A DNA stretch of 64,000 nt, taken from assembly GCA_902574225.1 (NCBI GenBank), contig CACGMO010000002.1, forward strand, positions 62,001 through 126,000, in the 5' to 3' direction. Numbering within the stretch: position 1 is the stretch's first letter; every line of letters begins with the position of its first letter. This document shows, piece after piece, positions 1-10,134 of the stretch. Under the pieces are notes generated by a model. It was not told the DNA's origin, made no database searches, and saw only the letters and a program-made list of their open reading frames with translations. Made by a program: the position numbers and the translations under genes. The stretch comes from an uncultured Alphaproteobacteria bacterium. GTDB taxonomy: Bacteria; Pseudomonadota; Alphaproteobacteria; Rhodobacterales; Rhodobacteraceae.

Positions 1-336
1 GGAATTAAATAGCTCTCCTTTTGGGTTTTTCCCATTTCCTGCGAGCAATAAACTTTGATTGACGCCTAAAGACGAATACTCTTTAACCCAATCTTCAAGT
101 TCACCTGTGTTACGGATAATTCTTGCTGGGATATGAGGCATTGGGGCCATTCCCTCAGATATTAATCTTTTACAGGTAAAAAACATTTCTTCAATCGGTG
201 TGTCTTCTAAATGCGCGACATAAACTGTTGTTTTCTTTGGCAGTATTCTTCCGAAGTCGTCAACTTTTTTTGCTGTTCTAGGCATAACCTCTATTGAAAA
301 AGTCGTGGGGTCATTTGTTAAAGTATTTGTGTCCAC
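1..336 (-). CDS. metF: Methylenetetrahydrofolate reductase-like protein (N-terminal part, runs off the window)
   Basis: Reading the minus strand from a GTG gives 112 uninterrupted residues that continue past the window edge. Recognisable family landmarks are FSIEVMPR near residue 13, a TVYVAHLEDTP-like strand, then MPHIPARIIRN and SLLLAGNGKNPKG, matching the start of the (beta-alpha)8 barrel of MTHFR-like flavoproteins. The family reduces 5,10-methylene-THF to 5-methyl-THF; the subgroup with this spelling is common in marine alphaproteobacteria within one-carbon and methyl-group oxidation clusters, so the direction and donor in this organism are uncertain. The GTG shares its first base with the TAG stop of the upstream small gene (TAGTG), so the two are probably translationally coupled. 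The C-terminal two thirds are not visible. Confidence 0.75.
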   Translation of the reverse strand, partial: MDTNTLTNDPTTFSIEVMPRTAKKVDDFGRILPKKTTVYVAHLEDTPIEEMFFTCKRLISEGMAPMPHIPARIIRNTGELEDWVKEYSSLGVNQSLLLAGNGKNPKGELFNS

Positions 337-638
337 TAAGATAATCCCCCATTTTCAATAAGATCATTTAATTTCTTATTATCATAGTCAACTTCAAATC
401 TTTTATTCTCTTTGCTAATTATATCTTCCAAAGATCCTTCACATAAAATGGGAGTCGTTTTTCTCCATTCCTTTAAGTAAGAATCTGTATCAATAAAATT
501 TAGTTTCATAGCGCATTTATCGATGGCTTTTTCGAAGCGATCAGGCAGTTTTACTTTTTTTGCTTTACGCCCTTTGCCTACAATAAATTGAGCAGGAATA
601 TCTCTCCAAAAAATATAAACAACTTGCTGAGAAGGCAT
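336..638 (-). CDS. Virulence-factor-domain small protein, partner of the MTHFR-like gene
   Basis: A 100-residue protein opening MPSQQVVYIFWRDIPAQ, followed by a basic stretch (GKGRKAKKVKLPDRFEKAID) and a short C-terminal half. This is the pattern of the small conserved family named 'virulence factor' in domain databases (YxxxWRDIPAQ at the N-terminus). The biochemical role is not known to me; the name is historical. In alphaproteobacteria such genes sit beside MTHFR-like and methyltransferase genes of one-carbon metabolism, and here the stop codon overlaps the start of the MTHFR-like gene by one base. I infer a role in the same pathway. No signal peptide or membrane segment is visible. It is transcribed divergently from rlmE. 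Confidence 0.7.
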   Translation of the reverse strand: MPSQQVVYIFWRDIPAQFIVGKGRKAKKVKLPDRFEKAIDKCAMKLNFIDTDSYLKEWRKTTPILCEGSLEDIISKENKRFEVDYDNKKLNDLIENGGLS

Positions 639-676
639 CTATTTTTATTCCTGTAAAAAGTTTTTATTGAGTTATA

Positions 677-710
677 AGTTGCCTAATCATATAAGCAACT
701 ACATGTTGCT
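677..710. promoter_or_regulatory. Three alternating copies of AGTTGC/GCAACT in the divergent promoter region
   Basis: Within the 110-base gap between the divergent genes there is AGTTGC at 677-682, AGCAACT at 694-700 and GTTGCT at 705-710. The first and second copies form one inverted repeat, the second and third a tighter one (6-bp arms, 5-base spacer). This layout fits an operator for a dimeric regulator or a small hairpin. No regulator can be named. Confidence 0.35.
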
Positions 711-748
711 ATAAAAGTTTATTTTTTTCCACTTGTTTTTAAAAAAAT

Positions 749-1407
749 ATGAGAAATTTGAAGATAAAAGTAAAGTCTGCTAAAGGAAGATCCATTTCCT
801 CTACAAGGTGGCTTCAGAGACAACTTAACGATCCTTTTGTAAAAGAGGCAAAACTTCAAGGATTTAGGTCTCGTTCAGCCTTTAAATTAATAGAAATTAA
901 TAATAAATTTAATTTGCTTAAAAAAGGACATAATGTTTTAGATTTGGGGTGCGCTCCGGGTGGTGGTGTCAAGTTGCTGCTCAAAAGGTAGGTGTGAAAT
1001 CCTCTGAAGAGCTGGTTGTTGGACTAGACCTAAAGTCATGTGAGCCAATCATGGGGGTTAAATTTGTTGAAATAGATTTTTTGGATGAAACGCAATTTTT
1101 GGAGTTTGAAAATTCCTTAGATACAAAATTTAATATTATCCTCTCTGATATGGCTCCAAATTCTACAGGTCATAAAAAAACCGACAACCTTCAGATTATG
1201 GCACTTGTTGAGGCCGCGTCAGACTTTGCTATAAAATATTTGAAACAAGATGGGTGTTTTGTAGCGAAGGTATTAGATGCCGGTCCAGGCCCAGAGGTTC
1301 AAAGACTGGTTAACAAAAAATTTGAAAAAGTAATTAATTTTAAGCCCAAAGCCAGTAGATCTGACTCATCAGAGAGATACTTAGTCGCTATTGGATATAA
1401 AGAATAA
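749..1407 (+). pseudogene. rlmE: 23S rRNA 2'-O-methyltransferase RlmE (FtsJ), interrupted by a one-base frameshift
   Basis: RlmE methylates the 2'-O of U2552 in 23S rRNA. The first frame from the ATG gives SSTRWLQRQLNDPF, GFRSRSAFKLIEI and the SAM-binding motif VLDLGCAPGG, then loses homology and stops at 980. The next frame resumes exactly where expected with WCQVAAQKVGVK and continues through IILSDMAPNSTGHKKTDNLQ, the substrate lysine segment CFVAKV and the C-terminal KPKASRSDSSERYLV to the stop at 1407. Joining the frames at about 964 requires one additional base in the GGTGGTGGTGT run and gives about 219 residues, the normal family length. Every motif is otherwise intact, so this is a very recent mutation or a sequence error; no classical slippery heptamer is present. 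It lies directly upstream of guaB, a usual alphaproteobacterial order. Confidence 0.85.
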
Positions 1408-1418
1408 GGATAAATGAA

Positions 1419-2873
1419 ATGCAAATAAAGGAGGCTTTGACGTTCGATGACATATTGTTAGTACCTAATCAGTCAAATATTTTGCCAAATGAGACAAATA
1501 CTCAGACCCTAATAACAAGTAGCATCTCTCTTAATAGCCCAATTATGTCATCAGCTATGGATACTGTAACTGAATCAAGAATGGCAATCGCTATGGCTCA
1601 ATATGGGGGAATAGGAGTTATTCATAGGAATTTAAAGACAAAAGAACAGGTTGCTTGTGTTAATGACGTTAAGAGATTTGAAAGTGCTATTGTGTATAAC
1701 CCCATAACGTTGAGAGAAAATCAGAAGTTAAGTGATGCCAAGGATCTACAAAAAAAATTAAACATTACTGGTTTTCCGGTAGTGAATGAAAAGAACATCT
1801 TAAAAGGTATTCTAACGAATAGGGATATGAGGTTTGTGGAAAATTTAGAAACCCCGGTTAGTGAAATGATGACTGACACTAATTTGGCAATCGTCAATGA
1901 GCCTGTGAGTAATGAAAAAGCACGATCAATTTTGTCTGAACGCAGAATAGAAAAACTTTTAATCATAAATAAAAATAATGAATTGGTTGGCTTGATGACT
2001 GTTAAAGATCTTGAGAATTCTGTCTTAAATCCTCTTGCAACAAAGGACTCTCTAGGTAGGCTAAGGGTTGGAGCAGCTTCAACAGTCGGTCAGAAGGGAC
2101 TTCAGCGGTCAATGGCTCTTATTGAAGCTGGAGCGGACTTGATCGTAATTGATACTGCTCATGGACATTCTTCTCATGTACTGAAATCAGTGGAGGAGCT
2201 TAGAAACAAATTTCCAGATATTGATATTGTAGCAGGAAATGTTGCAACTCAGGAAGCAACAAGAGCACTTATTAAAGCAGGAGCTAACGCAGTAAAGGTT
2301 GGCATTGGTCCTGGTTCAATCTGTACGACTAGAATAGTAGCGGGTGTAGGCGTTCCCCAATTTACCGCTCTCCTTGAGTGTGCTGAAGAAGCTGATAAGC
2401 ATAGCAAGGTTATAATAGCTGATGGTGGAATTAAGTATTCAGGTGATTTTGCTAAGGCTATAGCTGCGGGTGCCTCATGTGTGATGGTGGGGTCGCTATT
2501 GGCTGGAACAGACGAAGCACCGGGAGAAGTACTATATTACCAAGGAAGAAGCGTTAAAAACTATCGTGGTATGGGCTCCGTAGGAGCTATGGCAAGAGGA
2601 TCAGCCGATCGATACTTTCAAAAGGAGGTTGAAGCCGACAAACTCATCCCGGAAGGAATAGAGGGTCACGTGCCATATAAAGGACCAGTAGGAAAAGTTC
2701 TTCATCAGCTTCTTGGAGGCCTTAAGGCTGCAATGGGTTATACTGGAAATCAGACAATCGAATCTATGAGAAAAAATTGTTCATTTGTTAAGATAACAAA
2801 TGCTGGGCTTCGAGAAAGTCATGTTCATGACGTGAGCATAACGAGACAAGCCCCAAATTACTTTTCAAGTTGA
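1419..2873 (+). CDS. guaB: Inosine-5'-monophosphate dehydrogenase
   Basis: Oxidises IMP to XMP with NAD+, the committed step of GMP synthesis, in the cytosol. At 484 residues it has the normal length. The N-terminus [14 protein letters not shown] and [13 protein letters not shown] form the start of the barrel; two CBS domains occupy about residues 95-205; the catalytic loop [11 protein letters not shown] carries the nucleophilic cysteine at about residue 302, and the flap region contains [10 protein letters not shown]. It starts 11 bases after the rlmE stop and ends one base before the next ATG, so the three genes are likely one transcript. Confidence 0.97.
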   Translation: MQIKEALTFDDILLVPNQSNILPNETNTQTLITSSISLNSPIMSSAMDTVTESRMAIAMAQYGGIGVIHRNLKTKEQVACVNDVKRFESAIVYNPITLRENQKLSDAKDLQKKLNITGFPVVNEKNILKGILTNRDMRFVENLETPVSEMMTDTNLAIVNEPVSNEKARSILSERRIEKLLIINKNNELVGLMTVKDLENSVLNPLATKDSLGRLRVGAASTVGQKGLQRSMALIEAGADLIVIDTAHGHSSHVLKSVEELRNKFPDIDIVAGNVATQEATRALIKAGANAVKVGIGPGSICTTRIVAGVGVPQFTALLECAEEADKHSKVIIADGGIKYSGDFAKAIAAGASCVMVGSLLAGTDEAPGEVLYYQGRSVKNYRGMGSVGAMARGSADRYFQKEVEADKLIPEGIEGHVPYKGPVGKVLHQLLGGLKAAMGYTGNQTIESMRKNCSFVKITNAGLRESHVHDVSITRQAPNYFSS

Positions 2874-2874
2874 A

Positions 2875-4080
2875 ATGAGACAGGACGCTCGAGCAAATGC
2901 AGCTATCTCAATTTTAGATAATTTTTTAGTTGGTCAAAACCTTAACTCTGTTCTTTCAATATGGGCAAAAAATAATCGGTACGCGGGATCCAGTGACAGA
3001 GAGTCTATACGAAATATAGTTTTTGATGTTCTCAGGGTGAAAAAGACATTAACATCTGTTTTAGAGAAGGAAAAACAACCGGTAAATGGTAGATCTCTTG
3101 TTTTTCTCCATTCAGTTCTTTATGCGCTAAATTTAAATGATATTTTTACTGGGCAAGAATATGGTCCCGAAAAACTTACTATTTTTGAAAAAGAGTTTTC
3201 AAAAATATCAAAGGAAAATATTGATGGATGTTTTAAGATTACGGATAATATTCCTGATTTTTTGATAGCTGAATTTAAGAGGTCTCTTGGAAGAAAGTTT
3301 AAACACGCTATGCGTTTATTGGAAAAGCGAGCCCCAATTTCGATACGTGTTAATCCGCTAAAGTCAGATATTTCATCAATATTAGAGTATCTATCCTTAG
3401 AAGGGATCGAGGGAAAAAAGTCCAAAATAGTGAGGTATGGAATAGATATCATTGGCAATCCTCGTCGTCTTACGCAAATACAAGCTTTTAAAGATGGATG
3501 TTTTGAGGTGCAAGACCTCCACTCGCAGAAAATAATCGAAGACTTACCATTGAATGAGCATACAAAGGTTTTAGATTATTGTGCAGGCGCAGGTGGAAAA
3601 ATATTAAGCATTGCATGCTCATTAAAAGGAAAGGGAAAGTTTTATATCCATGATGTAGATGAAAGAAAGTTGGAAGAGGCTGATTTAAGGGCTAAGAGAG
3701 CAGGGGTAAAATTTAGAAGGCTTGAAGCCAAAAATTTGCAAAAGTACTATTGTAGATTCGATTACATTATAGCTGATGTACCTTGTAGTGGATCTGGGGC
3801 GTGGAGAAGAAACCCTCAACAAAAATGGAGAATCACTCCCGAGTCGTTGAATGAAATTTTAACCAGGCAAACTGTGATTCTAAATGAGGCTAAAGATCTT
3901 TTAAAAAAAAATGGCTATATTTACTATATAACTTGTTCTCTTTTAAAAATAGAAAATGAGGAAGTTATTCAAAAGTTTTTAATGGAGAATAAATATTTTA
4001 GGCTTGTTGACAAAAAAAACGTAACAATTGATAACTATGGAGATGGTTTTTTTTGCGCTGTATTGCAAAAGAAAAATTAA
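2875..4080 (+). CDS. RsmB/NOP2-family rRNA (cytosine-5) methyltransferase
   Basis: 401 residues. The N-terminal ~140 residues resemble the NusB-like RNA-binding domain of RsmB; the catalytic domain shows ISIRVNPLK, VLDYCAGAGGK (SAM motif), IIADVPCSGSGAWRRNP (motif IV with the PC dipeptide) and YITCSLL (motif VI catalytic cysteine). Members methylate C5 of cytosine, RsmB acting on C967 of 16S rRNA; the exact target here is inferred, so no symbol is given. The ATG follows the guaB stop by one base, indicating translational coupling. The same guaB-methyltransferase pairing is common in alphaproteobacteria. Confidence 0.9.
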   Translation: MRQDARANAAISILDNFLVGQNLNSVLSIWAKNNRYAGSSDRESIRNIVFDVLRVKKTLTSVLEKEKQPVNGRSLVFLHSVLYALNLNDIFTGQEYGPEKLTIFEKEFSKISKENIDGCFKITDNIPDFLIAEFKRSLGRKFKHAMRLLEKRAPISIRVNPLKSDISSILEYLSLEGIEGKKSKIVRYGIDIIGNPRRLTQIQAFKDGCFEVQDLHSQKIIEDLPLNEHTKVLDYCAGAGGKILSIACSLKGKGKFYIHDVDERKLEEADLRAKRAGVKFRRLEAKNLQKYYCRFDYIIADVPCSGSGAWRRNPQQKWRITPESLNEILTRQTVILNEAKDLLKKNGYIYYITCSLLKIENEEVIQKFLMENKYFRLVDKKNVTIDNYGDGFFCAVLQKKN

Positions 4081-4114
4081 AGTTGATATTAAATTTTTTT
4101 GTGTTAACGTCTAA

Positions 4115-4129
4115 GAACAAAGTAAGAAC
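4115..4129 (+). promoter_or_regulatory. LexA (SOS) box upstream of recA
   Basis: GAAC at 4115-4118 and GAAC at 4126-4129 are separated by exactly seven bases. This direct repeat GAAC-N7-GAAC is the characteristic alphaproteobacterial LexA operator. It lies about 60 bases upstream of the recA start, where it would overlap or flank the promoter, so recA is predicted to be LexA-repressed and induced by DNA damage. Confidence 0.85.
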
Positions 4130-4188
4130 ACTTTAACAAATAAAGTAGCTGTTCCACATTATATATGATAAAACAAGGGATTCTGTAC

Positions 4189-5250
4189 ATGGAAAATTTA
4201 ATAAATATCTCGGAAAGAAAAAATATGGATAAAGATAAAGCCTTGGACACCGCATTAGCTCAAATTGAAAGAAGTTTTGGCAAAGGATCAATCATGAAAC
4301 TTGGGCAAGACAATCCAGTTATGGATATAGAAGCGGTATCTACTGGTTCTATTGGGTTGGACGTGGCTTTAGGCATTGGAGGGCTTCCTAAAGGAAGAAT
4401 TATTGAGGTTTATGGGCCAGAAAGTTCAGGGAAAACAACCTTAGCTCTCCACGTGATCGCTCAGGAGCAAAAAAATGGTGGTATTTGTGCATTTGTTGAT
4501 GCAGAGCACGCTCTTGATCCAAGTTACGCTAAAAAACTGGGCGTTAATTTGGATGATTTGCTTATCTCTCAACCCGATGCAGGTGAGCAAGCTTTAGAAA
4601 TAACTGAAACACTTGTTAGATCTGGTGCTGTGTCTGTTGTTGTAGTAGATAGTGTTGCGGCATTGACACCCAGATCCGAATTGGAAGGGGATATGGGAGA
4701 TGCCCAAGTGGGTGCTCAAGCTAGGTTGATGAGTCAGGCAATGCGTAAGCTTACTGGGTCAATTAGTAGATCTAACTGCATGGTAATTTTTATAAATCAG
4801 ATCAGAATGAAAATAGGCGTAATGTTTGGGAGTCCAGAAACAACAACAGGTGGAAATGCACTAAAATTTTATTCTTCAGTAAGGTTGGATATTCGTAGAA
4901 TTGGTGCATTAAAAGATAGAGATGAAATTGTTGGAAATTCTACAAGAGTAAAAGTTGTTAAAAATAAAGTTGCACCACCTTTTAAACAAGTTGAATTTGA
5001 TATTATGTATGGAGAAGGCATTTCAAAGACAGGCGAAATTATAGATCTTGGCGTAAAAGAGGGAATAATTGAAAAGTCAGGCGCTTGGTTTTCTTACGGA
5101 GATGAACGTATAGGACAGGGCCGAGAAAACGCGAAAATGTATTTAAAGGAAAACGAAAATATTTGTAATGAAATAGAAGAAAAGATAAGAAAATCTTACA
5201 GTATTAATGATGAGGAAATAATAGACGAGGCACAAGATCAAGCTGAGTAA
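4189..5250 (+). CDS. recA: Recombinase RecA
   Basis: Forms the ATP-dependent filament on single-stranded DNA for homologous recombination and stimulates LexA self-cleavage. Landmarks are [18 protein letters not shown] near the N-terminus, Walker [10 protein letters not shown] at about residue 76, [10 protein letters not shown] (Walker B), loop L1/L2 around [15 protein letters not shown] and [14 protein letters not shown], and an acidic C-terminus. An in-frame ATG exists at 4165, but the ATG at 4189 has a clear AAGGGA ribosome binding site 8 bases upstream and gives 353 residues, the usual length; a further ATG at 4225 is possible. The gene stands alone behind its SOS box. Confidence 0.97.
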   Translation: MENLINISERKNMDKDKALDTALAQIERSFGKGSIMKLGQDNPVMDIEAVSTGSIGLDVALGIGGLPKGRIIEVYGPESSGKTTLALHVIAQEQKNGGICAFVDAEHALDPSYAKKLGVNLDDLLISQPDAGEQALEITETLVRSGAVSVVVVDSVAALTPRSELEGDMGDAQVGAQARLMSQAMRKLTGSISRSNCMVIFINQIRMKIGVMFGSPETTTGGNALKFYSSVRLDIRRIGALKDRDEIVGNSTRVKVVKNKVAPPFKQVEFDIMYGEGISKTGEIIDLGVKEGIIEKSGAWFSYGDERIGQGRENAKMYLKENENICNEIEEKIRKSYSINDEEIIDEAQDQAE

Positions 5251-5327
5251 ATTTTGTCATTATAGAGTTTAAAAAGTTTTAAAAAGCTGTATCTTAGGAT
5301 CAGTAAAAGAACTACTTTGGATTACTG

Positions 5328-7979
5328 ATGCTTTTAAAAGATATAAGGGAAACATTTGTTAATTTTTTTAAGTCAAATGATCACAAAATAATTAAAAGTT
5401 CATCTCTCGTACCAGATAACGATCCAACCCTGATGTTTACAAATTCGGGAATGGTACAATTTAAGAATTTTTTTACGGGTATTGAAAAATCTAAAGTTAA
5501 GACAGCGGTTACATCTCAAAAATGTGTGCGTGCAGGTGGGAAGCATAATGATTTAGATAACGTTGGTTATACGGCAAGGCACCATACTTTTTTCGAAATG
5601 CTTGGTAACTTTTCTTTCGGGGATTATTTCAAGGAAGAAGCAATAAGTTTGGCATGGCAGTTATTAACAAAGGAATTTAAGTTACCTAAAGAAAAATTAT
5701 TGGTAACAGTTTTTCATGAAGATTTTGAGGCAATAAATCTTTGGAAAAAATGTGCTAACTTCTCAGATGATAAAATCATTAAAATCTCTACGAGTGATAA
5801 TTTTTGGAGTATGGGTCCTGTAGGGCCTTGCGGTCCTTGTTCAGAAATTTTTTATGATCATGGCCCATCTGTTTCAGGCGGTCCTCCTGGATCTCTTGAT
5901 GAAGATGGTGATCGTTTTGTAGAAATCTGGAATCTCGTTTTTATGCAATATGAGCAAATGCCCGATGGCACAAGGATTGATTTGCCAAAACCATCTATTG
6001 ATACTGGAATGGGTTTAGAAAGAATTGCAGCAGTTTTACAAGGAAAGCATGATAACTACGACACTGACCTTTTTAAAAAGCTTATTGAGAAATCTGCTGA
6101 TTTTTCCAATACAGATCCGTATGGGAATAAGAATATTCATCACAGGGTAATATCGGATCACTTAAGATCTGCTTCGTTTTTGATTGCTGATGGCGTTATG
6201 CCTTCCAATGAGGGCAGGGGGTATGTGCTTAGAAGGATTATGAGACGAGCCATGAGGCATTGCCACTTATTGGGTTGTGAAGAACCTCATCTTTATAAAA
6301 TTTTCCCATCTCTGCTGCAGCAAATGGGCGATGCTTTCCCTGAACTTATTGAGAGAAAAAGCCTTATCGAAAATTCTCTGAAGGAAGAAGAGACACGTTT
6401 CAAACTAACTTTGGATAGGGGCTTGAAATTATTAAATGAGGAGCTTGCTATCCTTGAAGATAAAAAATTTTTTTCTGGCGAGGTAGCTTTCAAATTATAC
6501 GACACTTATGGTTTTCCATTAGACTTAACAGAAGATGTTTTAAGAGAAAGTAATAAAAGAGTAGATATAGAAACATTTGACAAGAGGATGAAAGAGCAGC
6601 GTGATAAGGCTCGCGCATCTTGGATTGGATCGGGAGATGAGTCGGAAGAAAAAATATGGGCTGATTTAAGATCGAAAGAAGATGCTACCGAATTTCTAGG
6701 TTATGAAAGGGAGAGAAGTCAGGGCCTGATTACCAAGATTATTAAAGACGGAAAATATATAGAAAAATTATCTCAAGATGAAGTTGGCGTTATAGTTATG
6801 AACCAGACTTGCTTTTATGGGGAGTCTGGAGGTCAGGCAGGAGATCAAGGACAAATACGAGGTATTAGCGGATTAGGTAAAGTGACAGATACAAAGAGGG
6901 TAGGGCAAATTATTGTACACTTTGTTCAGGTACAAAAAGGTTATTTTGAGGTAGGTAATAATTTAGAACAGCTTGTAAATACAGATCTAAGGCTTGATAT
7001 TAAAAGAAATCACTCTGGAACCCACTTGGTTCATGAAGCGCTTAGAAGAATAGTAGGAGAACATGTTGCTCAGAGAGGCTCTCTCAACAATGCTGATCGG
7101 CTTAGGTTTGACTTTAGTCATGATAAACCTGTTACAGAGGAACAGATCTTTCTAGTCGAGCAGTTGGTTAATAAGCATATTAGGGAAAATACTCCAGTTA
7201 TTACTGAAATAATGCAATTAGAGAGTGCAAAACAACAAGGAGCAAGGGCTTTGTTTGGTGAAAAGTATGGTGACGATGTAAGAGTTGTTAAAATGTCGCC
7301 AGAAGATGAAAATCATTTCTCAATAGAATTATGTGGTGGTACTCATGTTGACTCAACTGGTGATATTGGATTTTTGAAAATTATAGGAGAGAGTGCTTCG
7401 TCATCTGGGGTACGTAGGCTGGAAGCGGTTACAGGAAAAAAAGTTGTAGACTTTATCGAAAACATCCAAGTGGTGAATAACAGAGTGTCGTCTCTCTTAA
7501 ATGTAAGTACAGAAAATTTAGTTGAAAGAGTTAATAGTCTTTTGGAAGAGAAAAAAAGGCTGGAGCAAAAAAATGCTGAGCTAAATAGAGCTTTGATTAG
7601 TGGCGAGGGAGAGCAAAAAAGTCAAAACCTCGAAAAGATAGGAAAAAATATAACTTTTTCAGGAAAGGTTGTTAAAGACATAGCTAGCAAGGACTTAAGG
7701 ACGTTTGTAGATAATATTAAGAAGCAAAATAAAAATGTAATTGCCGTACTTTTATCAATAGTTGGTACAAAGGTGCAGATAGCAGTAGGAATTTCTGATA
7801 CCCTAGTTGAAAAGGTCTCAGCAGTTGATCTAGTTAAAATTTTATCTTCAAAAACAGGAGGCAAGGGCGGCGGAGGCAGACCTGATTTTGCTCAAGGCGG
7901 AGGTACTCTTCCTGATCAGGCTGATCAAGCTTTGTTGTACTTGAAATCATATTTAACTGGTACTCTATCTAGTGATTAA
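5328..7979 (+). CDS. alaS: Alanine--tRNA ligase
   Basis: Charges tRNA-Ala. The 883-residue protein carries the class II aminoacylation domain ([33 protein letters not shown]), the tRNA-recognition domain, the editing domain with HSGTHLVH and CGGTH zinc-binding motifs, and the C-Ala domain ending with [15 protein letters not shown], which is typical. Full length with no gaps. Its TAA stop overlaps the TAA of the convergent icd gene by four bases (TTAA), leaving no room for an intergenic terminator. Confidence 0.98.
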   Translation: MLLKDIRETFVNFFKSNDHKIIKSSSLVPDNDPTLMFTNSGMVQFKNFFTGIEKSKVKTAVTSQKCVRAGGKHNDLDNVGYTARHHTFFEMLGNFSFGDYFKEEAISLAWQLLTKEFKLPKEKLLVTVFHEDFEAINLWKKCANFSDDKIIKISTSDNFWSMGPVGPCGPCSEIFYDHGPSVSGGPPGSLDEDGDRFVEIWNLVFMQYEQMPDGTRIDLPKPSIDTGMGLERIAAVLQGKHDNYDTDLFKKLIEKSADFSNTDPYGNKNIHHRVISDHLRSASFLIADGVMPSNEGRGYVLRRIMRRAMRHCHLLGCEEPHLYKIFPSLLQQMGDAFPELIERKSLIENSLKEEETRFKLTLDRGLKLLNEELAILEDKKFFSGEVAFKLYDTYGFPLDLTEDVLRESNKRVDIETFDKRMKEQRDKARASWIGSGDESEEKIWADLRSKEDATEFLGYERERSQGLITKIIKDGKYIEKLSQDEVGVIVMNQTCFYGESGGQAGDQGQIRGISGLGKVTDTKRVGQIIVHFVQVQKGYFEVGNNLEQLVNTDLRLDIKRNHSGTHLVHEALRRIVGEHVAQRGSLNNADRLRFDFSHDKPVTEEQIFLVEQLVNKHIRENTPVITEIMQLESAKQQGARALFGEKYGDDVRVVKMSPEDENHFSIELCGGTHVDSTGDIGFLKIIGESASSSGVRRLEAVTGKKVVDFIENIQVVNNRVSSLLNVSTENLVERVNSLLEEKKRLEQKNAELNRALISGEGEQKSQNLEKIGKNITFSGKVVKDIASKDLRTFVDNIKKQNKNVIAVLLSIVGTKVQIAVGISDTLVEKVSAVDLVKILSSKTGGKGGGGRPDFAQGGGTLPDQADQALLYLKSYLTGTLSSD

Positions 7980-9199
7980 ATGTTAATTTCAGATAATTTA
8001 TTTTCTAGATTTGTATTAACCATTTCAAGGAACCCCTCTGTTGACAACCACTTTTGGTCTTCACCAACAAGCATAGCAAGATCTTTAGTCATATCACCCT
8101 TTTCTACTGTCTCAATCACTACTTCTTCTAGAGCTTTTGCAAAAGTAGCTAACTTTGAGTTTTCGTCAAGCTTAGCTCTGTGTTTAAGTCCACCGCTCCA
8201 AGCATATATAGAAGCTATGGAGTTTGTTGACGTTGCTTCTCCCCTTTGATGAGCCCTAAAGTGTCTTGTAACAGTGCCATGAGCTGCTTCTGCCTCTACT
8301 ATTTTTCCATCGGGTGTCATTAATTGGCTCGTCATAAGACCGAGAGATCCGAAACCCTGTGCAACGGTATCAGACTGCACATCTCCATCATAGTTTTTGC
8401 AAGCCCATACAAAACCTCCAGACCATTTCAAGGCGCACGCAACCATATCGTCAATTAATCGATGCTCATAAGTTATCCCGGCTTTTTTGAATTGAGTCTC
8501 GAATTCTTTTTCATATATTTCCTGAAAGAGGTCTTTAAATCTTCCATCGTAAGTTTTCATAATCGTGTTTTTGGTTGAAAGATAAACATCCCAATTCATT
8601 TTCAAGCCATAATTCATTGAAGCCCTAGCAAAATCAATAATGGATTGGTCCAAGTTATACATTCCCATTGCTATTCCAGACGAAGGTGCATCGAACACTT
8701 CATGCTCAATTTGTTTACCATCTTCGCCAACAAACTTCATAATTAATTTTCCCTTGCCAGGAAACTTAAAATCGGTAGCTCTGTATTGGTCACCGTAAGC
8801 ATGTCTTCCAACAATTATTGGCTTTGTCCAACCCGGCACCAAGCGGGGCACATTGTTACAAATTATTGGTGCTCTGAAGACTACACCTCCTAAAATATTT
8901 CTAATAGTTCCGTTAGGAGATTTCCACATTTTCTTTAAATTAAACTCTTCAACTCTTGCTTCGTCTGGTGTAATGGTCGCGCATTTTACAGCAACTCCGT
9001 GCTTAAGAGTTGCATGTGCTGCTTGAATTGTAACATTGTCATCTGTTCGATCTCTTTCCTCTATACCAAGGTCATAATATTCCAAGGGAATGTCTAAGTA
9101 AGGAAGTATCAATTTATTTTTAATGAAATCCCATATAATCCTGGTCATTTCGTCGCCATCCATTTCTACGACGGTGTTTTCTACTTTTATTTTAGACAT
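7976..9199 (-). CDS. icd: NADP-dependent isocitrate dehydrogenase, eukaryote-like type
   Basis: Oxidatively decarboxylates isocitrate to 2-oxoglutarate in the TCA cycle. The 407-residue sequence starts [14 protein letters not shown] and includes [25 protein letters not shown], the substrate loop [51 protein letters not shown] and [15 protein letters not shown]. These belong to the homodimeric NADP enzyme shared by alphaproteobacteria and eukaryotes rather than the E. coli-type Icd. It is convergent with alaS with a four-base overlap of the stop codons, and divergent from trmJ. Confidence 0.97.
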   Translation of the reverse strand: MSKIKVENTVVEMDGDEMTRIIWDFIKNKLILPYLDIPLEYYDLGIEERDRTDDNVTIQAAHATLKHGVAVKCATITPDEARVEEFNLKKMWKSPNGTIRNILGGVVFRAPIICNNVPRLVPGWTKPIIVGRHAYGDQYRATDFKFPGKGKLIMKFVGEDGKQIEHEVFDAPSSGIAMGMYNLDQSIIDFARASMNYGLKMNWDVYLSTKNTIMKTYDGRFKDLFQEIYEKEFETQFKKAGITYEHRLIDDMVACALKWSGGFVWACKNYDGDVQSDTVAQGFGSLGLMTSQLMTPDGKIVEAEAAHGTVTRHFRAHQRGEATSTNSIASIYAWSGGLKHRAKLDENSKLATFAKALEEVVIETVEKGDMTKDLAMLVGEDQKWLSTEGFLEMVNTNLENKLSEINI

Positions 9200-9329
9200 T
9201 GATCTACTCTTTTATTTTAAACTTTAGAATGCTGTGTGTTTAAGGTTTATGGGAATCTTAATCGGTGTTCAACTGTTTTTTTCTTCTATATTTAAGAAAT
9301 ATTCGCTAGTTTTAAATGTGGAAAATTCA

Positions 9330-10061
9330 ATGCAAAAGTTAAATCCAGTCTTCATACTGGTTAATCCTCAAATGGCAGAAAATATCGGTGCAGCGGCGAG
9401 GGCGATGCTAAATTTTGGTTTCTTAAACTTGAGACTAGTAAGGCCTAGAGAAAATCATCTCTCCGATAGAGCCTTAGCGATGGCTGCTGGTGCAGGTAGG
9501 GTTCTTGATAAGGCTCAAGTGTTTGAAAATATAGCGGATGCTTGCAAGGATCTAAATGAAGTTTTAGCGACCAGTGCTCGCGATAGATATAAGTATAAGG
9601 ATGTCATAGACCCAATAATGGGATGCGACACTATTTTTCAAAGCTGTATCAGTGGATTTAAAGTGGGCATTCTGTTTGGCGGCGAAAGAGCAGGCCTATC
9701 TAACGAAGATTTATTTTTAGCTAAAAAACTTATTAGAATACCATCCAACCCTATTTTTAGTTCTCTTAACCTTGCTCAGAGTGTTTTGTTGATATCCTAT
9801 CAACTAAATGTTTGTTCTCTAAAAAAAAATGCAAAAGCTTCTCATAACAATGAGCCAATATCAAAAGCTAATTATGAAGAAATGCAGGCTTTTGCTACGA
9901 GACTAGAAACCGAATTGGATAAAAAAAATTTTTTTTATCCAGAAGGTAAAAAGAAAAGAATGAAGACTAGGTTAAGAAAACTAATTTATGGCCTCGAATT
10001 GAACAAAGAAGACGTTAAGATTTTGCATGGAGTTTTAAAGGCTCTTATAAAAAAGAACTAG
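9330..10061 (+). CDS. trmJ: tRNA (cytidine/uridine-2'-O-)-methyltransferase TrmJ-like
   Basis: A SPOUT/TrmH-family methyltransferase expected to modify position 32 of tRNAs. Motifs: NPQMAENIGAAARAMLNFGF (N-terminal SAM-knot strand), VLATSARDR, GILFGGERAGLSNED and the trefoil-knot signature IPSNPIFSSLNLAQSV; the C-terminal ~80 residues form the helical dimer extension typical of TrmJ (EETELDKK...MKTRLRKL region). The frame is open upstream to a possible start at 9234, but homology only begins at MQKLNPVFILVNPQ, so the ATG at 9330 (243 residues, close to E. coli TrmJ) is preferred. Diverges from icd. Confidence 0.88.
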   Translation: MQKLNPVFILVNPQMAENIGAAARAMLNFGFLNLRLVRPRENHLSDRALAMAAGAGRVLDKAQVFENIADACKDLNEVLATSARDRYKYKDVIDPIMGCDTIFQSCISGFKVGILFGGERAGLSNEDLFLAKKLIRIPSNPIFSSLNLAQSVLLISYQLNVCSLKKNAKASHNNEPISKANYEEMQAFATRLETELDKKNFFYPEGKKKRMKTRLRKLIYGLELNKEDVKILHGVLKALIKKN

Positions 10062-10134
10062 TTTTCATTGAGTTATTTTCTTTTCTGTATTTTTGATCTA
10101 ATTTATAAATATAAGAAATACAAGAATTCGATTT

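Noticed and set aside
959-969. Programmed -1 frameshifting in rlmE.
   Set aside because: There is no X-XXY-YYZ heptamer at the shift and no reason for RlmE to be recoded; a mutation or sequencing error is simpler.
949-1407. A separate gene starting at GTG 949 within rlmE.
   Set aside because: Its first residues overlap the SAM motif of rlmE and the rest is the second half of the same protein, so it is one frameshifted gene, not two.
9234-9329. A longer start for trmJ at 9234.
   Set aside because: The added 32 residues are hydrophobic but unrelated to TrmJ, whose conserved sequence begins at MQKLNPVFILVNPQ.
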